Shown piece after piece: positions 40,316 through 50,621 of a stretch of 60,422 bases of DNA; position 1 is the first letter of the stretch; each line of letters opens with the position of its first letter. The DNA lies in assembly GCF_000732485.2 (NCBI RefSeq), contig NZ_JAQV02000001.1, forward strand, positions 1 to 60,422, read 5' to 3'. The position numbers and the translations under genes are program-made. The notes under the pieces are model-generated. The model made no database searches. It worked only from the letters and a program-made list of their open reading frames with translations, and had not been told where the DNA came from. The stretch is from Bacillus sp. SJS. GTDB lineage: Bacteria; Bacillota; Bacilli; Bacillales; Bacillaceae.

Positions 40316-42802
40316 GTGCAAAAAGCTGAAAGAAGATTAATGGAACCGATTAGCGGAGCAGCGATTGAAAAAACGCAGCATGCAATTCAAAGATCTACGA
40401 AAAAAGCGGGTGCTTACTTTCAATCCATTCTGTTTCATAAAGGACTTCTATATATGTTCATCGGATTTTTACTTGGACGAGCTGTTATCCTAACTGAAAT
40501 TCTCCCGTTTGCCCTTCCGTTCTTTGGAGTACTCTTCTTAATGAAAAAAGATAAAGCGCTGATCGGAGCTTTATCGCTGGCGGCCGGAGGGCTGACAATC
40601 TCACTGGAAACATCCCTCATCATTACGTGCCACCTGCTGTTCTTCTTATTTTTGCAAAAGGCCGGTGCCTTTATATTTAAGGACCGGGTCCGGACACTGC
40701 CTTTCATCATCCTGCTCGCGGTAGCGGGAACAAGGATTGCCTCCACCTTCGTATTATACGGAACGATTTCTTCCTATGATGCGATGATGGCCGGAGTAGA
40801 AGCCGGATTGGCCTTTATCCTTACTCTCATTTTTCTTCAAAGCATTCCGCTCATATCGAGTCCGCGGTATAAGCAGTCACTGAAATCAGAGGAAATCATT
40901 TGTCTGATGATTCTCATTGCTTCGGTAATGACCGGTTTAACCGGGGTCTCTTATATGGACTTCAAAGCAGAGCACGTTTTTTCCAGATACATGGTCCTGT
41001 TATTTGCCTTTATTGGAGGATCAAGCATCGGCTGTACCGTTGGGGTAGTCACCGGCCTGATCTTGAGTCTCGCCAATGTAGGAAACCTGTATCAAATGAG
41101 TCTGCTGGCATTTTCAGGTTTACTCGGCGGGCTGTTAAAGGAAGGCCAGAAAATCGGGGCAGCAGCTGGCCTGCTCATCGGATCCATGCTGCTGTCCCTG
41201 TATGGGGGCGGCACGTCCGACTTCATGGCCACTATGGTGGAATCCACGGCAGCAATCGTTTTGTTTTTCCTTACACCGAAAGGAATAACAGCCAGTCTTG
41301 CAAAGCATATTCCTGGAACAAATGAGCATGCGATGGAACAGCAGCTGTACGCTACGAGAATAAGAGATGTCACCGCGCATCGGGTGGATCAGTTCTCTGG
41401 TGTATTTGAGGCTCTGTCCCAAAGTTTTAATGCCTTCTATGAAAAGGGAGAGGCAGACTCGGCAAGAGAAACGGATTTATTTTTAAGTACGATTACAGAG
41501 AAAACCTGTCATCATTGCTATAAAAAAGAAAGGTGCTGGGTCAATAATTTTCAAGACACCTATGATCTTATGACACAGGTGACGAATGAGACGAGTGCGA
41601 ACACGTACTCGGTTAATCGGAAACTGAAGAAGGAATTTCATGCACATTGCTCCAAGGCGACTCAGGTAGAAGTGGCCATAGAACAGGAGCTTAATGAGTT
41701 CAAAGCGAACCAGAAATTGAATAAGCAAGTCCAGGAGAGCCGCAGACTCGTAGCTGAACAGCTGCTTGGCGTTTCCAAAGTGATGGAGGACTTTTCCCGG
41801 GAAATCAGACGTGAAAGGGAAAATCACTTTTTACTGGAAGAGCAGATCTTAGAAGCTCTCCAGAATTTCGGAGTGGAAATCGGTCATGTTGAAATATACA
41901 GCTTGGAGCAGGGGAATGTAGACATGGAAATGTCGATCCCGTTTTGCCAGGGCCATGGCGAATGCGAAAAAATCATTGCTCCAATGCTTTCAGATATATT
42001 GGAAGAGCAGGTCATAGTGAAGCACGAGGAGTGCGGCCTGTATCCAAACGGATTTTGTCATGTATCATTCGGTTCAGCCAAGAGCTTTAAAGTAGATATC
42101 GGAGCAGCACATGCTGCAAAAGGAGGCGGGCTTGTTTCAGGAGACAGCTATTCCATGATTGATTTGGGGGTTGGAAAATATGCCATTGCCATAAGCGACG
42201 GAATGGGAAATGGAGCGAGAGCACAGTTTGAAAGCAACGAAACGATTAAGCTCCTTGAAAAAATCCTGCAATCGGGGATCGATGAAAAGGTGGCGATTAA
42301 AACCGTCAACTCGATTCTATCTCTTCGAACGACAGATGAAGTGTACTCAACACTTGATTTGGCTATTGTAGATTTGCAGGATGCCACGTGTAAATTCCTT
42401 AAGATCGGTTCAACGCCAAGCTTTATCAAACGGGGGGATAAAGTCATAAAAATACAGGCGAGCAATTTGCCGATTGGAATTATCGAAGACTTTGAAGTGG
42501 ATGTGGTAGGTGAGCAGCTTAAAGCAGGGGATTTGCTTATTATGATGAGCGACGGGATTTTTGAAGGACCTAAACATGTAGAGAATCATGAAATTTGGAT
42601 GAAGAGAAAAGTATCGGAGCTGGAAACAAATGACCCTCAGGAGGTGGCGGATTTAATTATGGAAGAGGTCATTAGGACCCGTTCCGGAAAAATCGATGAT
42701 GATATGACCATCATCGCTGCGAAGATTGAACACAACACTCCTAAATGGGCGGCGATTTCTACAAACCGCTATTTTCAAAAGAAAAAACAGAGTGTTTCAT
42801 AA
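40316..42802 (+). CDS. spoIIE: Stage II sporulation protein E (PP2C phosphatase)
   Basis: 828-residue protein that dephosphorylates SpoIIAA to free sigma-F in the forespore, and also acts in polar septum formation with FtsZ. Residues about 40-320 hold ten hydrophobic segments; a central FtsZ-interaction region follows, with CHHCYKKERCW; the last ~240 residues are a PP2C phosphatase with the metal-binding AISDGMGNG and MMSDGIFEG, and DDMTIIAAK. GTG at 40316 lies seven bases after GGGGGT and matches the family start. Confidence 0.97.
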   Translation: MQKAERRLMEPISGAAIEKTQHAIQRSTKKAGAYFQSILFHKGLLYMFIGFLLGRAVILTEILPFALPFFGVLFLMKKDKALIGALSLAAGGLTISLETSLIITCHLLFFLFLQKAGAFIFKDRVRTLPFIILLAVAGTRIASTFVLYGTISSYDAMMAGVEAGLAFILTLIFLQSIPLISSPRYKQSLKSEEIICLMILIASVMTGLTGVSYMDFKAEHVFSRYMVLLFAFIGGSSIGCTVGVVTGLILSLANVGNLYQMSLLAFSGLLGGLLKEGQKIGAAAGLLIGSMLLSLYGGGTSDFMATMVESTAAIVLFFLTPKGITASLAKHIPGTNEHAMEQQLYATRIRDVTAHRVDQFSGVFEALSQSFNAFYEKGEADSARETDLFLSTITEKTCHHCYKKERCWVNNFQDTYDLMTQVTNETSANTYSVNRKLKKEFHAHCSKATQVEVAIEQELNEFKANQKLNKQVQESRRLVAEQLLGVSKVMEDFSREIRRERENHFLLEEQILEALQNFGVEIGHVEIYSLEQGNVDMEMSIPFCQGHGECEKIIAPMLSDILEEQVIVKHEECGLYPNGFCHVSFGSAKSFKVDIGAAHAAKGGGLVSGDSYSMIDLGVGKYAIAISDGMGNGARAQFESNETIKLLEKILQSGIDEKVAIKTVNSILSLRTTDEVYSTLDLAIVDLQDATCKFLKIGSTPSFIKRGDKVIKIQASNLPIGIIEDFEVDVVGEQLKAGDLLIMMSDGIFEGPKHVENHEIWMKRKVSELETNDPQEVADLIMEEVIRTRSGKIDDDMTIIAAKIEHNTPKWAAISTNRYFQKKKQSVS

Positions 42803-42875
42803 AGGAAAAGCAGTAGAACCGTGAATTCCACTTCATGATCATACAGAATAAAAATTTAATAGTATGAAAATTGTA

Positions 42876-42915
42876 CTCCTGTGGCAAGGCTGATAGATAT
42901 CAGACCTTACAGGAG
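42876..42915 (+). promoter_or_regulatory. Hairpin covering the yabS ribosome binding site
   Basis: Three consecutive stems: CTCCTGT (42876-42882) with ACAGGAG (42909-42915), AAGG with CCTT (42886-42889, 42905-42908), and CTGATA with TATCAG (42890-42895, 42898-42903). The 3' arm contains the AGGAG of the yabS binding site. There are 17 pairs with one 3-base and one 1-base bulge. Confidence 0.8.
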
Positions 42916-42924
42916 GGGAAAGCA

Positions 42925-43632
42925 ATGAATCGAGGACGAATTAAACAGATCCTTCTCATCACTGACGGATGTTCCAATCATGGAGAGGACCCGGTCGCAA
43001 TGGCAGCGTATGCCAACGAGCAAGGGATCACAGTGAACGTAATTGGGGTGGTAGATGAAAAGGTTATTGATGAAGCCGCTATGAGAGAGATTGAGAGCAT
43101 TGCAGCTTCCGGAGGCGGTGTCAGCCAGACCGTCTACACTCAAGTGCTGTCTCAAACGGTACAAATGGTCACAAGGAAAGCGATGACGCAAACCATCCAG
43201 GGGGTCGTCAACAAAGAGCTTCAGCAAATTCTGGGGAAAAAGGTTTCAATGGAAGAGCTGCCGCCTGATAAAAGGGGGGAAGTGATGGAGGTAGTGGACG
43301 AGCTGGGAGAAACCATGCATTTAGAAATGGTCATCATGGTCGATGTAAGTGCAAGCATGACACCGAAGCTCCCTACTGTGAAAGAGGCGCTGCTGGATCT
43401 GTCCATCAGCCTGAATTCCCGGATTGGCGAAAATGAGTTCTCTGTGTGTGTATTTCCTGGGAAACGTGCGGATGTGGAGACCGTCATAGACTGGACACCT
43501 CGGCTGGAGTCCATATCCTCTATATTTTCCAAGCTTTCTGCTGGGGGGCTTACCCCAACGGGACCTGCAATTCGCGAGGGTGCCGCTCTTATCAGCAAAA
43601 AAAAGAGGAAGCCGGAAAGACCTGCTGGATGA
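42925..43632 (+). CDS. yabS: vWA-domain protein YabS
   Basis: 235 residues as read. A von Willebrand A-type domain occupies the C-terminal half, with the metal-site motifs DVSAS and TPTGPA. The N-terminus is MNRGRIKQILLITDGCSNHGEDP. The function is unknown; in B. subtilis it is expressed in sporulation next to the kinase gene yabT. AGGAGGGG precedes the ATG but is buried in a hairpin. The coding end passes an A8 tract (43597-43604); with seven As the protein would run 10 residues longer and end at 43663 inside yabT, so a frameshift is suspected. Confidence 0.88.
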   Translation: MNRGRIKQILLITDGCSNHGEDPVAMAAYANEQGITVNVIGVVDEKVIDEAAMREIESIAASGGGVSQTVYTQVLSQTVQMVTRKAMTQTIQGVVNKELQQILGKKVSMEELPPDKRGEVMEVVDELGETMHLEMVIMVDVSASMTPKLPTVKEALLDLSISLNSRIGENEFSVCVFPGKRADVETVIDWTPRLESISSIFSKLSAGGLTPTGPAIREGAALISKKKRKPERPAG

Positions 43633-43646
43633 TGAGGGGTATCGCT

Positions 43647-44663
43647 ATGAAGGTGGCCGATAAAATACTTCCCGGTACGAAAATTAAGGGAAAGTGGCAT
43701 CAGAACGAATACACCGTGATCAAGTCTCTCGGAAAAGGAGCGAACGGGGCGGTCTATTTAGTTCAGAGAAGCAGCGGACTTGCGGCGTTAAAACTGAGTG
43801 ACAACAGCATGTCTATCACGTCTGAAGTGAATGTGCTGAAACACTTTTCAAAGGTCCAGGGGAAAAACCTTGGGCCTCATTTATTTGATACGGACGACTG
43901 GGATCAGGGAGGGGGAAGCCCCGTTCCTTCTTTTTACGTGATGGAATACATAAAAGGTGTTCCCTTTTTGGATTTTGTGAAGGCAAGGGGTGCTGAATGG
44001 GTGCCTGTCCTCATGCTCCAGCTTCTTGGCAGCTTGTCGAATCTGCATGAAGCCGGCTGGGTTTTCGGAGATCTTAAACCGGAAAATCTTATTGTAACGG
44101 ATTCGCCTGTTACGGTTAAGATTATTGATGTAGGCGGAACAACAGGAATAGGCAGATCCATTAAAGAGTACACAGAATTTTTCGACAGAGGGTACTGGGG
44201 AATGGGATCACGAAAAGCGGATCCCGGCTATGATCTTTTTGCCGCAGCCATGATTGCGGTCAATGCCGGCTGCGGGGGAAGGTTTCTTAAAAACAGTGAG
44301 GGAGAAAAACTTTTATTTGAGAAAATTGACAGCGTACCGCTTCTTTATAAACAGCGGAGTGTTTTAAGGAAGGCATTAAAAGGACAATATGCCAAAGCGG
44401 AAGAGATGAAGAAAGAACTGCTTCAATGTCTGGCGGAACCGGAAAAAAGGCAAACGTCTTCAAAGGGGAGAAACAGCAGATCCGGGCAAAAAACGGCATC
44501 TCCTCCGCCAAAAAGGCATTCAGCCCAAAAGAAGCCCGTTGCGAAAAGGAAAAGGAGCAGCGGCGGCAGTCATTCGAGCAGCGGCTGGATGGATACCTTT
44601 ATTGTCGTAAGCGGAGTCTTTATATTGTATGCTCTCTACATCTATCATTTCCTGCTGCCGTAA
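43647..44663 (+). CDS. yabT: Hanks-type Ser/Thr kinase YabT
   Basis: 338-residue protein kinase. In B. subtilis YabT is DNA-activated, acts in the forespore and phosphorylates RecA, AbrB and others. The glycine loop LGKGANGAVYLV (about residue 29), the catalytic FGDLKPENL and the DFG-position IDVGG are seen; the usual HRD is FGD, as in B. subtilis YabT. Next come a basic, S/K/R-rich tail likely to bind DNA (about 275-315) and one C-terminal membrane span. GAGGGG is seven bases before ATG 43647. Confidence 0.94.
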   Translation: MKVADKILPGTKIKGKWHQNEYTVIKSLGKGANGAVYLVQRSSGLAALKLSDNSMSITSEVNVLKHFSKVQGKNLGPHLFDTDDWDQGGGSPVPSFYVMEYIKGVPFLDFVKARGAEWVPVLMLQLLGSLSNLHEAGWVFGDLKPENLIVTDSPVTVKIIDVGGTTGIGRSIKEYTEFFDRGYWGMGSRKADPGYDLFAAAMIAVNAGCGGRFLKNSEGEKLLFEKIDSVPLLYKQRSVLRKALKGQYAKAEEMKKELLQCLAEPEKRQTSSKGRNSRSGQKTASPPPKRHSAQKKPVAKRKRSSGGSHSSSGWMDTFIVVSGVFILYALYIYHFLLP

Positions 44664-44764
44664 AAATGGTGATTTTGTGAACAAACGGTCTGAATTTTGC
44701 GGAAATCAGGATAATAATGGTACGATATCCTTAGTCCGAAATTGTCAGTAAATGAGGGAGAGAC

Positions 44765-46189
44765 GTGGTACCCTTTATTCAATTTATACAAAAGCATAAG
44801 CTGATCGAACCCTCTTCAACCATCTTGGCAGGCGTATCAGGCGGTCCTGACTCGCTTAGTCTGCTGCACATGCTCCTCCGCATCCGTAAAGAATGGGAAT
44901 TGAATCTTGTTGTTCTGCATGTAGACCACATGTTCAGGGGAAAAGAATCTGAAGAAGAGATGGAATTTGTCCGATCCTTTTGCATGGAGCATGATGTACC
45001 GTTCGAATGCTGCCAGGCAGATGCAGGAGCATATGCCATAACCCATCAAATGAGTGCGCAGGAAGCAGCAAGGGCATGCCGCTATCAGTTTTTTGAAAAA
45101 ATGATGAATCAATACCAGGCATCAGCCTTAGCGCTGGGCCATCACGGAGACGATCAGGTTGAAACCATATTAATGAGGCTGGTCCGCGGCGGCAAAGGTA
45201 CGGCACTTGCCGGAATACAGCCCAAACGGGAGTTTGCCGGCGGATTCATTATACGGCCCCTTCTCGGCATGACTCGGCAGGAAATCCTGGATTATTGCGC
45301 TAAGGAAAGATTGGCCCCCCGATTTGATCCGAGCAATGAAAAAGACACTTATACACGAAACAGGTTCCGAAAGAGGATCCTTCCTTTTCTGAAAGAAGAA
45401 AACCCTCAAGTGCATGAAAAGTTCCAGGCATTCAGCGAAAACTTAACAGAAGACGAGCGGTATTTGCAGGAATTAACGGAGCATGAGATGAATACAGTAT
45501 GGAGAAGAGGAGACGGTTTTGCAGAGCTTGAAATCGATCTGCTGAAAAGGTTGCCTTTACCTTTACAAAGAAGAGGGATTCAACTAATATTAAACTATCT
45601 TTACAAAAGTGTTCCGTCTTCATTATCATCCATACATACAGAAAGCGTTCTATCTTTGCTTTCCCAATCTCACCCTTCCGGATCTCTCCATCTTCCAAAT
45701 GGTTTAAAGGCCGTTAAATCCTATAACCTCTGCATGTTTACTTTTGAACAAGCAGAACCGGAACCGTACCACCTGGAATTGCCAATTCCGGGCGAGGCTA
45801 TGCTTCCCTCAGGAGGCCGTATAGAAGCGAAGCTGATTACTGAGAGTCCAGGTGCTGACAGGGGAAAGAACAGCCTTCTTATAAAGCGGGAAAAAGTCCT
45901 GCTGCCGCTTTCAGTCCGTTCCAGGAAAAATGGGGACAAACTGAAACTCAAAGGCATGAATGGCACAAAAAAAGTCAAAGATATATTTATTGACAAGAAG
46001 ATCGCAATTGAAGCCAGGAATCAGTGGCCGGTTCTTGAAGACGCAAATGGAACGATTTTGTGGCTGCCGGGTCTGACGAAATCAGCCTGGGAGGAAAATG
46101 ATTGGTCTGAGGGCGAATTCATTTTTTTACAATATCATCAACAAGGATCTTCTAGGGGGCAAAACACACATGATGAAACAGGATATTGA
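44765..46189 (+). CDS. tilS: tRNA(Ile)-lysidine synthase
   Basis: Converts C34 of tRNA-Ile(CAU) to lysidine with ATP and lysine, so it reads AUA and is charged with isoleucine. The PP-loop SGGPDS is at residues 25-30; [11 protein letters not shown] and [12 protein letters not shown] are typical of the N-terminal domain. 474 residues with the C-terminal tRNA-binding part. GTG start at 44765 with GAGGGAGA upstream. The end overlaps hprT by 20 bases, and both are essential in B. subtilis. Confidence 0.95.
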   Translation: MVPFIQFIQKHKLIEPSSTILAGVSGGPDSLSLLHMLLRIRKEWELNLVVLHVDHMFRGKESEEEMEFVRSFCMEHDVPFECCQADAGAYAITHQMSAQEAARACRYQFFEKMMNQYQASALALGHHGDDQVETILMRLVRGGKGTALAGIQPKREFAGGFIIRPLLGMTRQEILDYCAKERLAPRFDPSNEKDTYTRNRFRKRILPFLKEENPQVHEKFQAFSENLTEDERYLQELTEHEMNTVWRRGDGFAELEIDLLKRLPLPLQRRGIQLILNYLYKSVPSSLSSIHTESVLSLLSQSHPSGSLHLPNGLKAVKSYNLCMFTFEQAEPEPYHLELPIPGEAMLPSGGRIEAKLITESPGADRGKNSLLIKREKVLLPLSVRSRKNGDKLKLKGMNGTKKVKDIFIDKKIAIEARNQWPVLEDANGTILWLPGLTKSAWEENDWSEGEFIFLQYHQQGSSRGQNTHDETGY

Positions 46190-46718
46190 AAAAATCTTGG
46201 TTACAGAAGAAGAAATACAGGCAAAAGTTAAAGAATTGGGAACACTGTTAACTGAAGAGTACAAAGAAACCTTTCCTTTAGCTATTGGAGTATTAAAAGG
46301 TGCACTGCCTTTTATGACAGATCTTCTTAAGCACATCGATACATATTTGGAAATGGATTTTATGGATGTTTCAAGCTACGGTTCATCAACTGTATCCTCA
46401 GGGGAAGTAAAGATCTTAAAGGATCTGAACACTTCTGTCGAAGGCCGTGACATCCTTATCATAGAAGATATTATCGACAGTGGTTTAACATTAAGCTATC
46501 TTGTGGAATTATTCAGGTATCGGAAAGCCAAGTCCATCAAAATTGTCACTCTTTTGGATAAGCCGAGCGGAAGAAAAGCGGACATCCAGGCTGACTATGT
46601 TGGATTTGAAGTGCCGGATGCCTTTGTTGTAGGATACGGGCTCGATTATATTGAGCGCTACCGTAATCTTCCTTACGTCGGCGTTTTGAAACCCCGCGTT
46701 TATCAAAACACCAACTGA
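46170..46718 (+). CDS. hpt: Hypoxanthine phosphoribosyltransferase
   Basis: Salvages hypoxanthine (and guanine) to IMP/GMP with PRPP (HprT). The PRPP-binding motif [14 protein letters not shown] is near residue 100. 182 residues. ATG at 46170 or the next codon at 46173; AGGGGGC lies upstream. In B. subtilis HprT with TilS is linked to activation of ftsH transcription, and the order tilS-hprT-ftsH is kept here. Confidence 0.95.
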   Translation: MMKQDIEKILVTEEEIQAKVKELGTLLTEEYKETFPLAIGVLKGALPFMTDLLKHIDTYLEMDFMDVSSYGSSTVSSGEVKILKDLNTSVEGRDILIIEDIIDSGLTLSYLVELFRYRKAKSIKIVTLLDKPSGRKADIQADYVGFEVPDAFVVGYGLDYIERYRNLPYVGVLKPRVYQNTN

Positions 46719-46747
46719 GGATTAAGGCCTGAATAAATGGCGCCATA

Positions 46748-46776
46748 TTGTTTGTATTGGCATGATTTTCTATGAT
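46748..46776 (+). promoter_or_regulatory. Promoter of ftsH
   Basis: TTGTTT (46748-46753), 17-bp spacer, TATGAT (46771-46776). Confidence 0.55.
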
Positions 46777-46817
46777 ACTATTTAAACTAATTGTGTCTAC
46801 TGTGGAGGAGGTAAGGA

Positions 46818-48755
46818 ATGAAACGGATCTTCCGAAATACGATCTTTTATTTACTCATATTTTTGGTTGTGATCGGAATCGTTAGTACCTTTAACGGTCA
46901 AAATCCGAAAACAGAACCATTGACTTACACCAATTTCGTTTCGAAATTAGAAGCGGGAGACGTTAAGCAAATAACGGCAAAACCCGTGCGCGGTGTTTTT
47001 GAAGTAAAAGGACAGCTTAAAGGCGCTAAGAAAGACGAGTACTTTTTGACTCATGTTCCAAGCGAGTCAATTGATAAGATTACAGCAGCTGCAAAATCAA
47101 GCCAGACGGAATTTCAGCCTGCTGAAGAAACAAGCGGATGGGTGACTTTTTTCACCTCCATTATTCCATTTGTTATCATCTTCATTCTTTTCTTCTTCCT
47201 GCTTAACCAGGCTCAGGGCGGCGGAAGCCGTGTCATGAACTTCGGCAAAAGCAAAGCGAAGCTGTACAGCGAAGAAAAGAAAAAGGTTAAATTTAAAGAT
47301 GTGGCAGGAGCAGATGAAGAAAAGCAGGAGCTTGTGGAGGTCGTTGATTTCCTTAAAGATCCACGTAAATTCTCTGAACTCGGTGCAAGAATTCCTAAAG
47401 GTGTTCTCCTTGTGGGACCTCCGGGTACAGGTAAAACGCTTCTTGCACGTGCAGTAGCGGGAGAAGCCGGAGTGCCGTTTTTCTCCATAAGCGGTTCAGA
47501 CTTCGTTGAAATGTTCGTTGGGGTCGGTGCATCACGTGTACGTGACCTGTTTGAAAATGCAAAAAAGAACGCACCATGTATTATCTTTATTGATGAAATT
47601 GATGCAGTTGGACGCCAGCGCGGAGCCGGTCTTGGCGGAGGCCATGATGAGCGCGAGCAAACGCTGAACCAATTGCTTGTAGAAATGGATGGTTTCAGTG
47701 CCAATGAAGGAATTATCATTGTCGCCGCTACCAACCGTGCTGATATTCTTGACCCGGCACTTCTTCGTCCGGGACGTTTTGACCGCCAGATTACAGTAGA
47801 CCGTCCGGATGTAAAAGGACGCGAAGCGGTGCTGAAGGTTCATTCCCGCAATAAGCCTCTTGACAACTCTGTTGATTTGAAAGCTATTGCTATGAGAACA
47901 CCAGGCTTCTCCGGAGCAGATCTTGAGAACCTGCTTAACGAGGCGGCACTTGTTGCTGCACGTACAAACAAGAAGAAAATCGACATGCTCGACATTGATG
48001 AAGCGACTGACCGGGTAATCGCAGGACCTGCGAAGAAAAGCCGTGTTATTTCTGAAAAAGAACGCAACATTGTCGCATACCATGAAGGCGGACATACCAT
48101 TATCGGACATGTGCTTGATGAGGCTGAAATGGTACATAAAGTAACCATCGTCCCCCGCGGCCAGGCAGGCGGTTATGCCGTTATGCTTCCTAAGGAAGAC
48201 CGTTACTTTATGACAAAACCAGAGCTTCTTGATAAAATTACCGGCCTTCTTGGAGGACGCGTGGCAGAGGAAATCGTATTCGGCGAAGTCAGCACAGGTG
48301 CTTCAAATGACTTCCAAAGAGCGACTGGCATCGCCCGCCGTATGGTTACAGAATTCGGTATGTCTGATAAGCTTGGACCGCTTCAGTTTGGCCAGTCCCA
48401 AGGACAAGTGTTCTTAGGCCGCGATATTAACAATGAGCCAAACTATAGTGATGCCATCGCTCATGAAATCGATATAGAGATTCAAAACTTTATTAAAGTG
48501 AGTTATGAGCGTGCAAAAACCATTCTTACAGAAAACCGAGATAAGCTTGAGCTTGTAGCGAAAACACTTCTTGAAGTAGAAACGCTTGATGCCAAGCAAA
48601 TTGATCATCTGATGAAACACGGCAAGCTTCCAGATCGGATCGAGGATCTTGAAGATACAAGTGATGCTTCAGATGTAAAAATTAACATTCAGAGAAAGAC
48701 AGAAGAACCATCTCCATTAGATGAACCTGGACGTCCGGACCTGAAAAAAGACTGA
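46818..48755 (+). CDS. ftsH: ATP-dependent zinc metalloprotease FtsH
   Basis: 645-residue membrane-bound AAA+ protease that removes misassembled membrane proteins and regulators such as Spo0E. Two membrane spans flank a short external domain (about residues 7-25 and 113-133). Walker A GPPGTGKT is at 200-207, Walker [12 protein letters not shown] follows near 260, and the zinc site HEGGH is at 422-426. AGGAGG lies before the ATG. Monocistronic, with promoter and terminator. Confidence 0.97.
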   Translation: MKRIFRNTIFYLLIFLVVIGIVSTFNGQNPKTEPLTYTNFVSKLEAGDVKQITAKPVRGVFEVKGQLKGAKKDEYFLTHVPSESIDKITAAAKSSQTEFQPAEETSGWVTFFTSIIPFVIIFILFFFLLNQAQGGGSRVMNFGKSKAKLYSEEKKKVKFKDVAGADEEKQELVEVVDFLKDPRKFSELGARIPKGVLLVGPPGTGKTLLARAVAGEAGVPFFSISGSDFVEMFVGVGASRVRDLFENAKKNAPCIIFIDEIDAVGRQRGAGLGGGHDEREQTLNQLLVEMDGFSANEGIIIVAATNRADILDPALLRPGRFDRQITVDRPDVKGREAVLKVHSRNKPLDNSVDLKAIAMRTPGFSGADLENLLNEAALVAARTNKKKIDMLDIDEATDRVIAGPAKKSRVISEKERNIVAYHEGGHTIIGHVLDEAEMVHKVTIVPRGQAGGYAVMLPKEDRYFMTKPELLDKITGLLGGRVAEEIVFGEVSTGASNDFQRATGIARRMVTEFGMSDKLGPLQFGQSQGQVFLGRDINNEPNYSDAIAHEIDIEIQNFIKVSYERAKTILTENRDKLELVAKTLLEVETLDAKQIDHLMKHGKLPDRIEDLEDTSDASDVKINIQRKTEEPSPLDEPGRPDLKKD

Positions 48756-48765
48756 ATCCATTAAT

Positions 48766-48798
48766 AAGACCGCATTCTTCCGGGAATGCGGTCTTTTG
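48766..48798 (+). terminator. Terminator after ftsH
   Basis: AAGACCGCATTC / GAATGCGGTCTT perfect 12-bp stem with a short T tail. Confidence 0.93.
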
Positions 48799-48827
48799 TA
48801 TGAAACGAGCGAAGAGAATGGAGCACG

Positions 48828-48856
48828 TTGCCGTCTTGTTTTACATGTTTTATGAT
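48828..48856 (+). promoter_or_regulatory. Promoter of coaX-hslO
   Basis: TTGCCG (48828-48833), 17-bp spacer, TATGAT (48851-48856). Confidence 0.55.
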
Positions 48857-48916
48857 ATGATGGTGGCGGAATGTTTTACAAAGACTTAGAGAAACTATAT
48901 AGAGTGGTGAAAATCG

Positions 48917-49681
48917 TTGATTTTAGTATTGGATGTCGGGAATACAAATACAGTTATTGGTGTATATGAAAAAGAAGAGCTGAACTATCATTGGCGGATT
49001 GAAACAAGCCGTAATAAAACAGAAGATGAGTTTGGCATGCTGTTCACATCGCTTTTTGAGCATGTTGGAATTTCCTTTAAGGATTTTGAGGGAATCATCA
49101 TTTCTTCTGTAGTTCCTCCTATCATGTTCTCACTTGAACGTATGTGCAAAAAGTACTTTGATATCAAACCCCAGGTTGTCGGACCGGGCATCAAAACCGG
49201 TTTGAATATTAAATATGAAAACCCGAGAGAAGTAGGGGCAGACCGGATTGTAAATGCGGTAGCGGGAATCCACCTCTACGGAAGTCCGCTGATCATCGTT
49301 GATTTCGGTACAGCTACTACTTATTGCTATATAAACGAGGATAAACAATATATGGGCGGAGCAATTGCGCCGGGAGTAAATATCTCAACGGAAGCGCTAT
49401 ATTCGAGAGCAGCCAAGCTTCCGAGGATTGAAATTGCAAGGCCTGAAACGATCATTGGCAAAAATACAGTGAGTGCGATGCAATCCGGTATTTTATTTGG
49501 CTATGTCGGCCAAGTCGAAGGAATTGTCAGAAGAATGAAGGAGGAAACCGGCCAGAATCCAAAGGTCATCGGTACTGGCGGTTTAGCAGGTCTAATTGCG
49601 AATGAATCCAATACGATTGATATCGTGGATCCTTTCTTAACCTTAAAAGGGCTGCAGCTTATTTACGACAGAAATCAATAA
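48917..49681 (+). CDS. coaX: Type III pantothenate kinase
   Basis: First step of CoA synthesis; phosphorylates pantothenate. Type III enzymes use the ASKHA fold: [12 protein letters not shown] at residues 6-17, [12 protein letters not shown], and [12 protein letters not shown] start at 48917 follows GAGTGGTGA; it matches MLLVIDVGNTNT of B. subtilis. 254 residues. hslO follows after 41 bases. Confidence 0.96.
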   Translation: MILVLDVGNTNTVIGVYEKEELNYHWRIETSRNKTEDEFGMLFTSLFEHVGISFKDFEGIIISSVVPPIMFSLERMCKKYFDIKPQVVGPGIKTGLNIKYENPREVGADRIVNAVAGIHLYGSPLIIVDFGTATTYCYINEDKQYMGGAIAPGVNISTEALYSRAAKLPRIEIARPETIIGKNTVSAMQSGILFGYVGQVEGIVRRMKEETGQNPKVIGTGGLAGLIANESNTIDIVDPFLTLKGLQLIYDRNQ

Positions 49682-49722
49682 TTCACATACAGGAGCAGGA
49701 TCCTGAAGGGAGCATATAGTTC

Positions 49723-50598
49723 ATGGATTACTTAGTAAAGGCATTGGCATATGATGGACAAGTCCGCGCATATGCCGTTAAATCAACCGATACCGTCGCA
49801 GAGGGCCAGAGAAGACATCAAACGTGGCCAACCGCTTCAGCTGCGCTGGGCAGAACACTTACAGCTGGCATCATGCTTGGAACGATGCTGAAAGGCAATG
49901 ATAAACTAACAATCAAAGTGGAAGGGAACGGTCCGCTTGGTCCGATTCTTGTTGATGCGAATGCTAAAGGGGAAGTAAGAGGGTATGTTACCCACCCGCA
50001 GACTCACTTTGATTTGAATAAATTCGGTAAGCTTGATGTAGCCCGTGCTGTTGGTACAGAGGGAATGCTGACCGTTGTGAAGGATCTTGGCATGAGAGAG
50101 CACTTTACAGGACAGGTGCCGATTGTATCCGGAGAACTTGGCGAGGATTTCACGTATTATCTTGTTTCATCCGAACAGGTACCATCTTCTGTAGGAGTCG
50201 GTGTGCTTGTGAATCCGGATAATACAATTCTTGCATCTGGGGGATTTGTTGTTCAGCTCTTGCCGGGAGCAGAAGAAGAAACGATTACGGACATTGAAGA
50301 GCGGCTGACTGCGATGGAGCCGATTTCTAAGCTTATCGAAAAAGGCTTGTCTCCAGAGCAAATCCTGGATGTGGTCTTAGGAGAAGGAAATGTAAAAATC
50401 CTTGAAACGCTGCCGGTATCCTTTAAATGCCAGTGTTCAAAAGAGCGATTTGGTTCAGCAATTATCAGTCTAGGCACGAAAGAGATCGATGAAATGATTG
50501 AGGAAGACGGCCAGGCGGAAGCTCAGTGCCATTTCTGCAACGAAATCTATATTTTTTCTAAAGAAGAGCTGGAAGAACTGAAAGCAGAATCTAAATAA
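49723..50598 (+). CDS. hslO: Redox-regulated chaperone Hsp33
   Basis: Holdase chaperone that becomes active when its zinc centre is oxidised. The zinc ligands CQC and CHFC are present near residues 237 and 270. The N-terminal domain shows MGTMLKG-type features. 291 residues. GAAGGGAG precedes the ATG. It is followed 23 bases later by a PpiC-type protein gene, so protein-folding functions group here. Confidence 0.96.
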   Translation: MDYLVKALAYDGQVRAYAVKSTDTVAEGQRRHQTWPTASAALGRTLTAGIMLGTMLKGNDKLTIKVEGNGPLGPILVDANAKGEVRGYVTHPQTHFDLNKFGKLDVARAVGTEGMLTVVKDLGMREHFTGQVPIVSGELGEDFTYYLVSSEQVPSSVGVGVLVNPDNTILASGGFVVQLLPGAEEETITDIEERLTAMEPISKLIEKGLSPEQILDVVLGEGNVKILETLPVSFKCQCSKERFGSAIISLGTKEIDEMIEEDGQAEAQCHFCNEIYIFSKEELEELKAESK

Positions 50599-50621
50599 TA
50601 CCGCAGCCAGGGAGTGGGGAA

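Noticed and set aside
43597-43660. Functional YabS-YabT fusion by -1 frameshifting
   Set aside because: yabT has its own well-placed binding site and start at 43647; no downstream stimulatory structure was seen. A single-base error or mutation is simpler.
44765-46189. Several long minus-strand frames opposite tilS, ftsH, mfd and other genes
   Set aside because: They are antisense to well-identified genes and have no binding sites or family resemblance.
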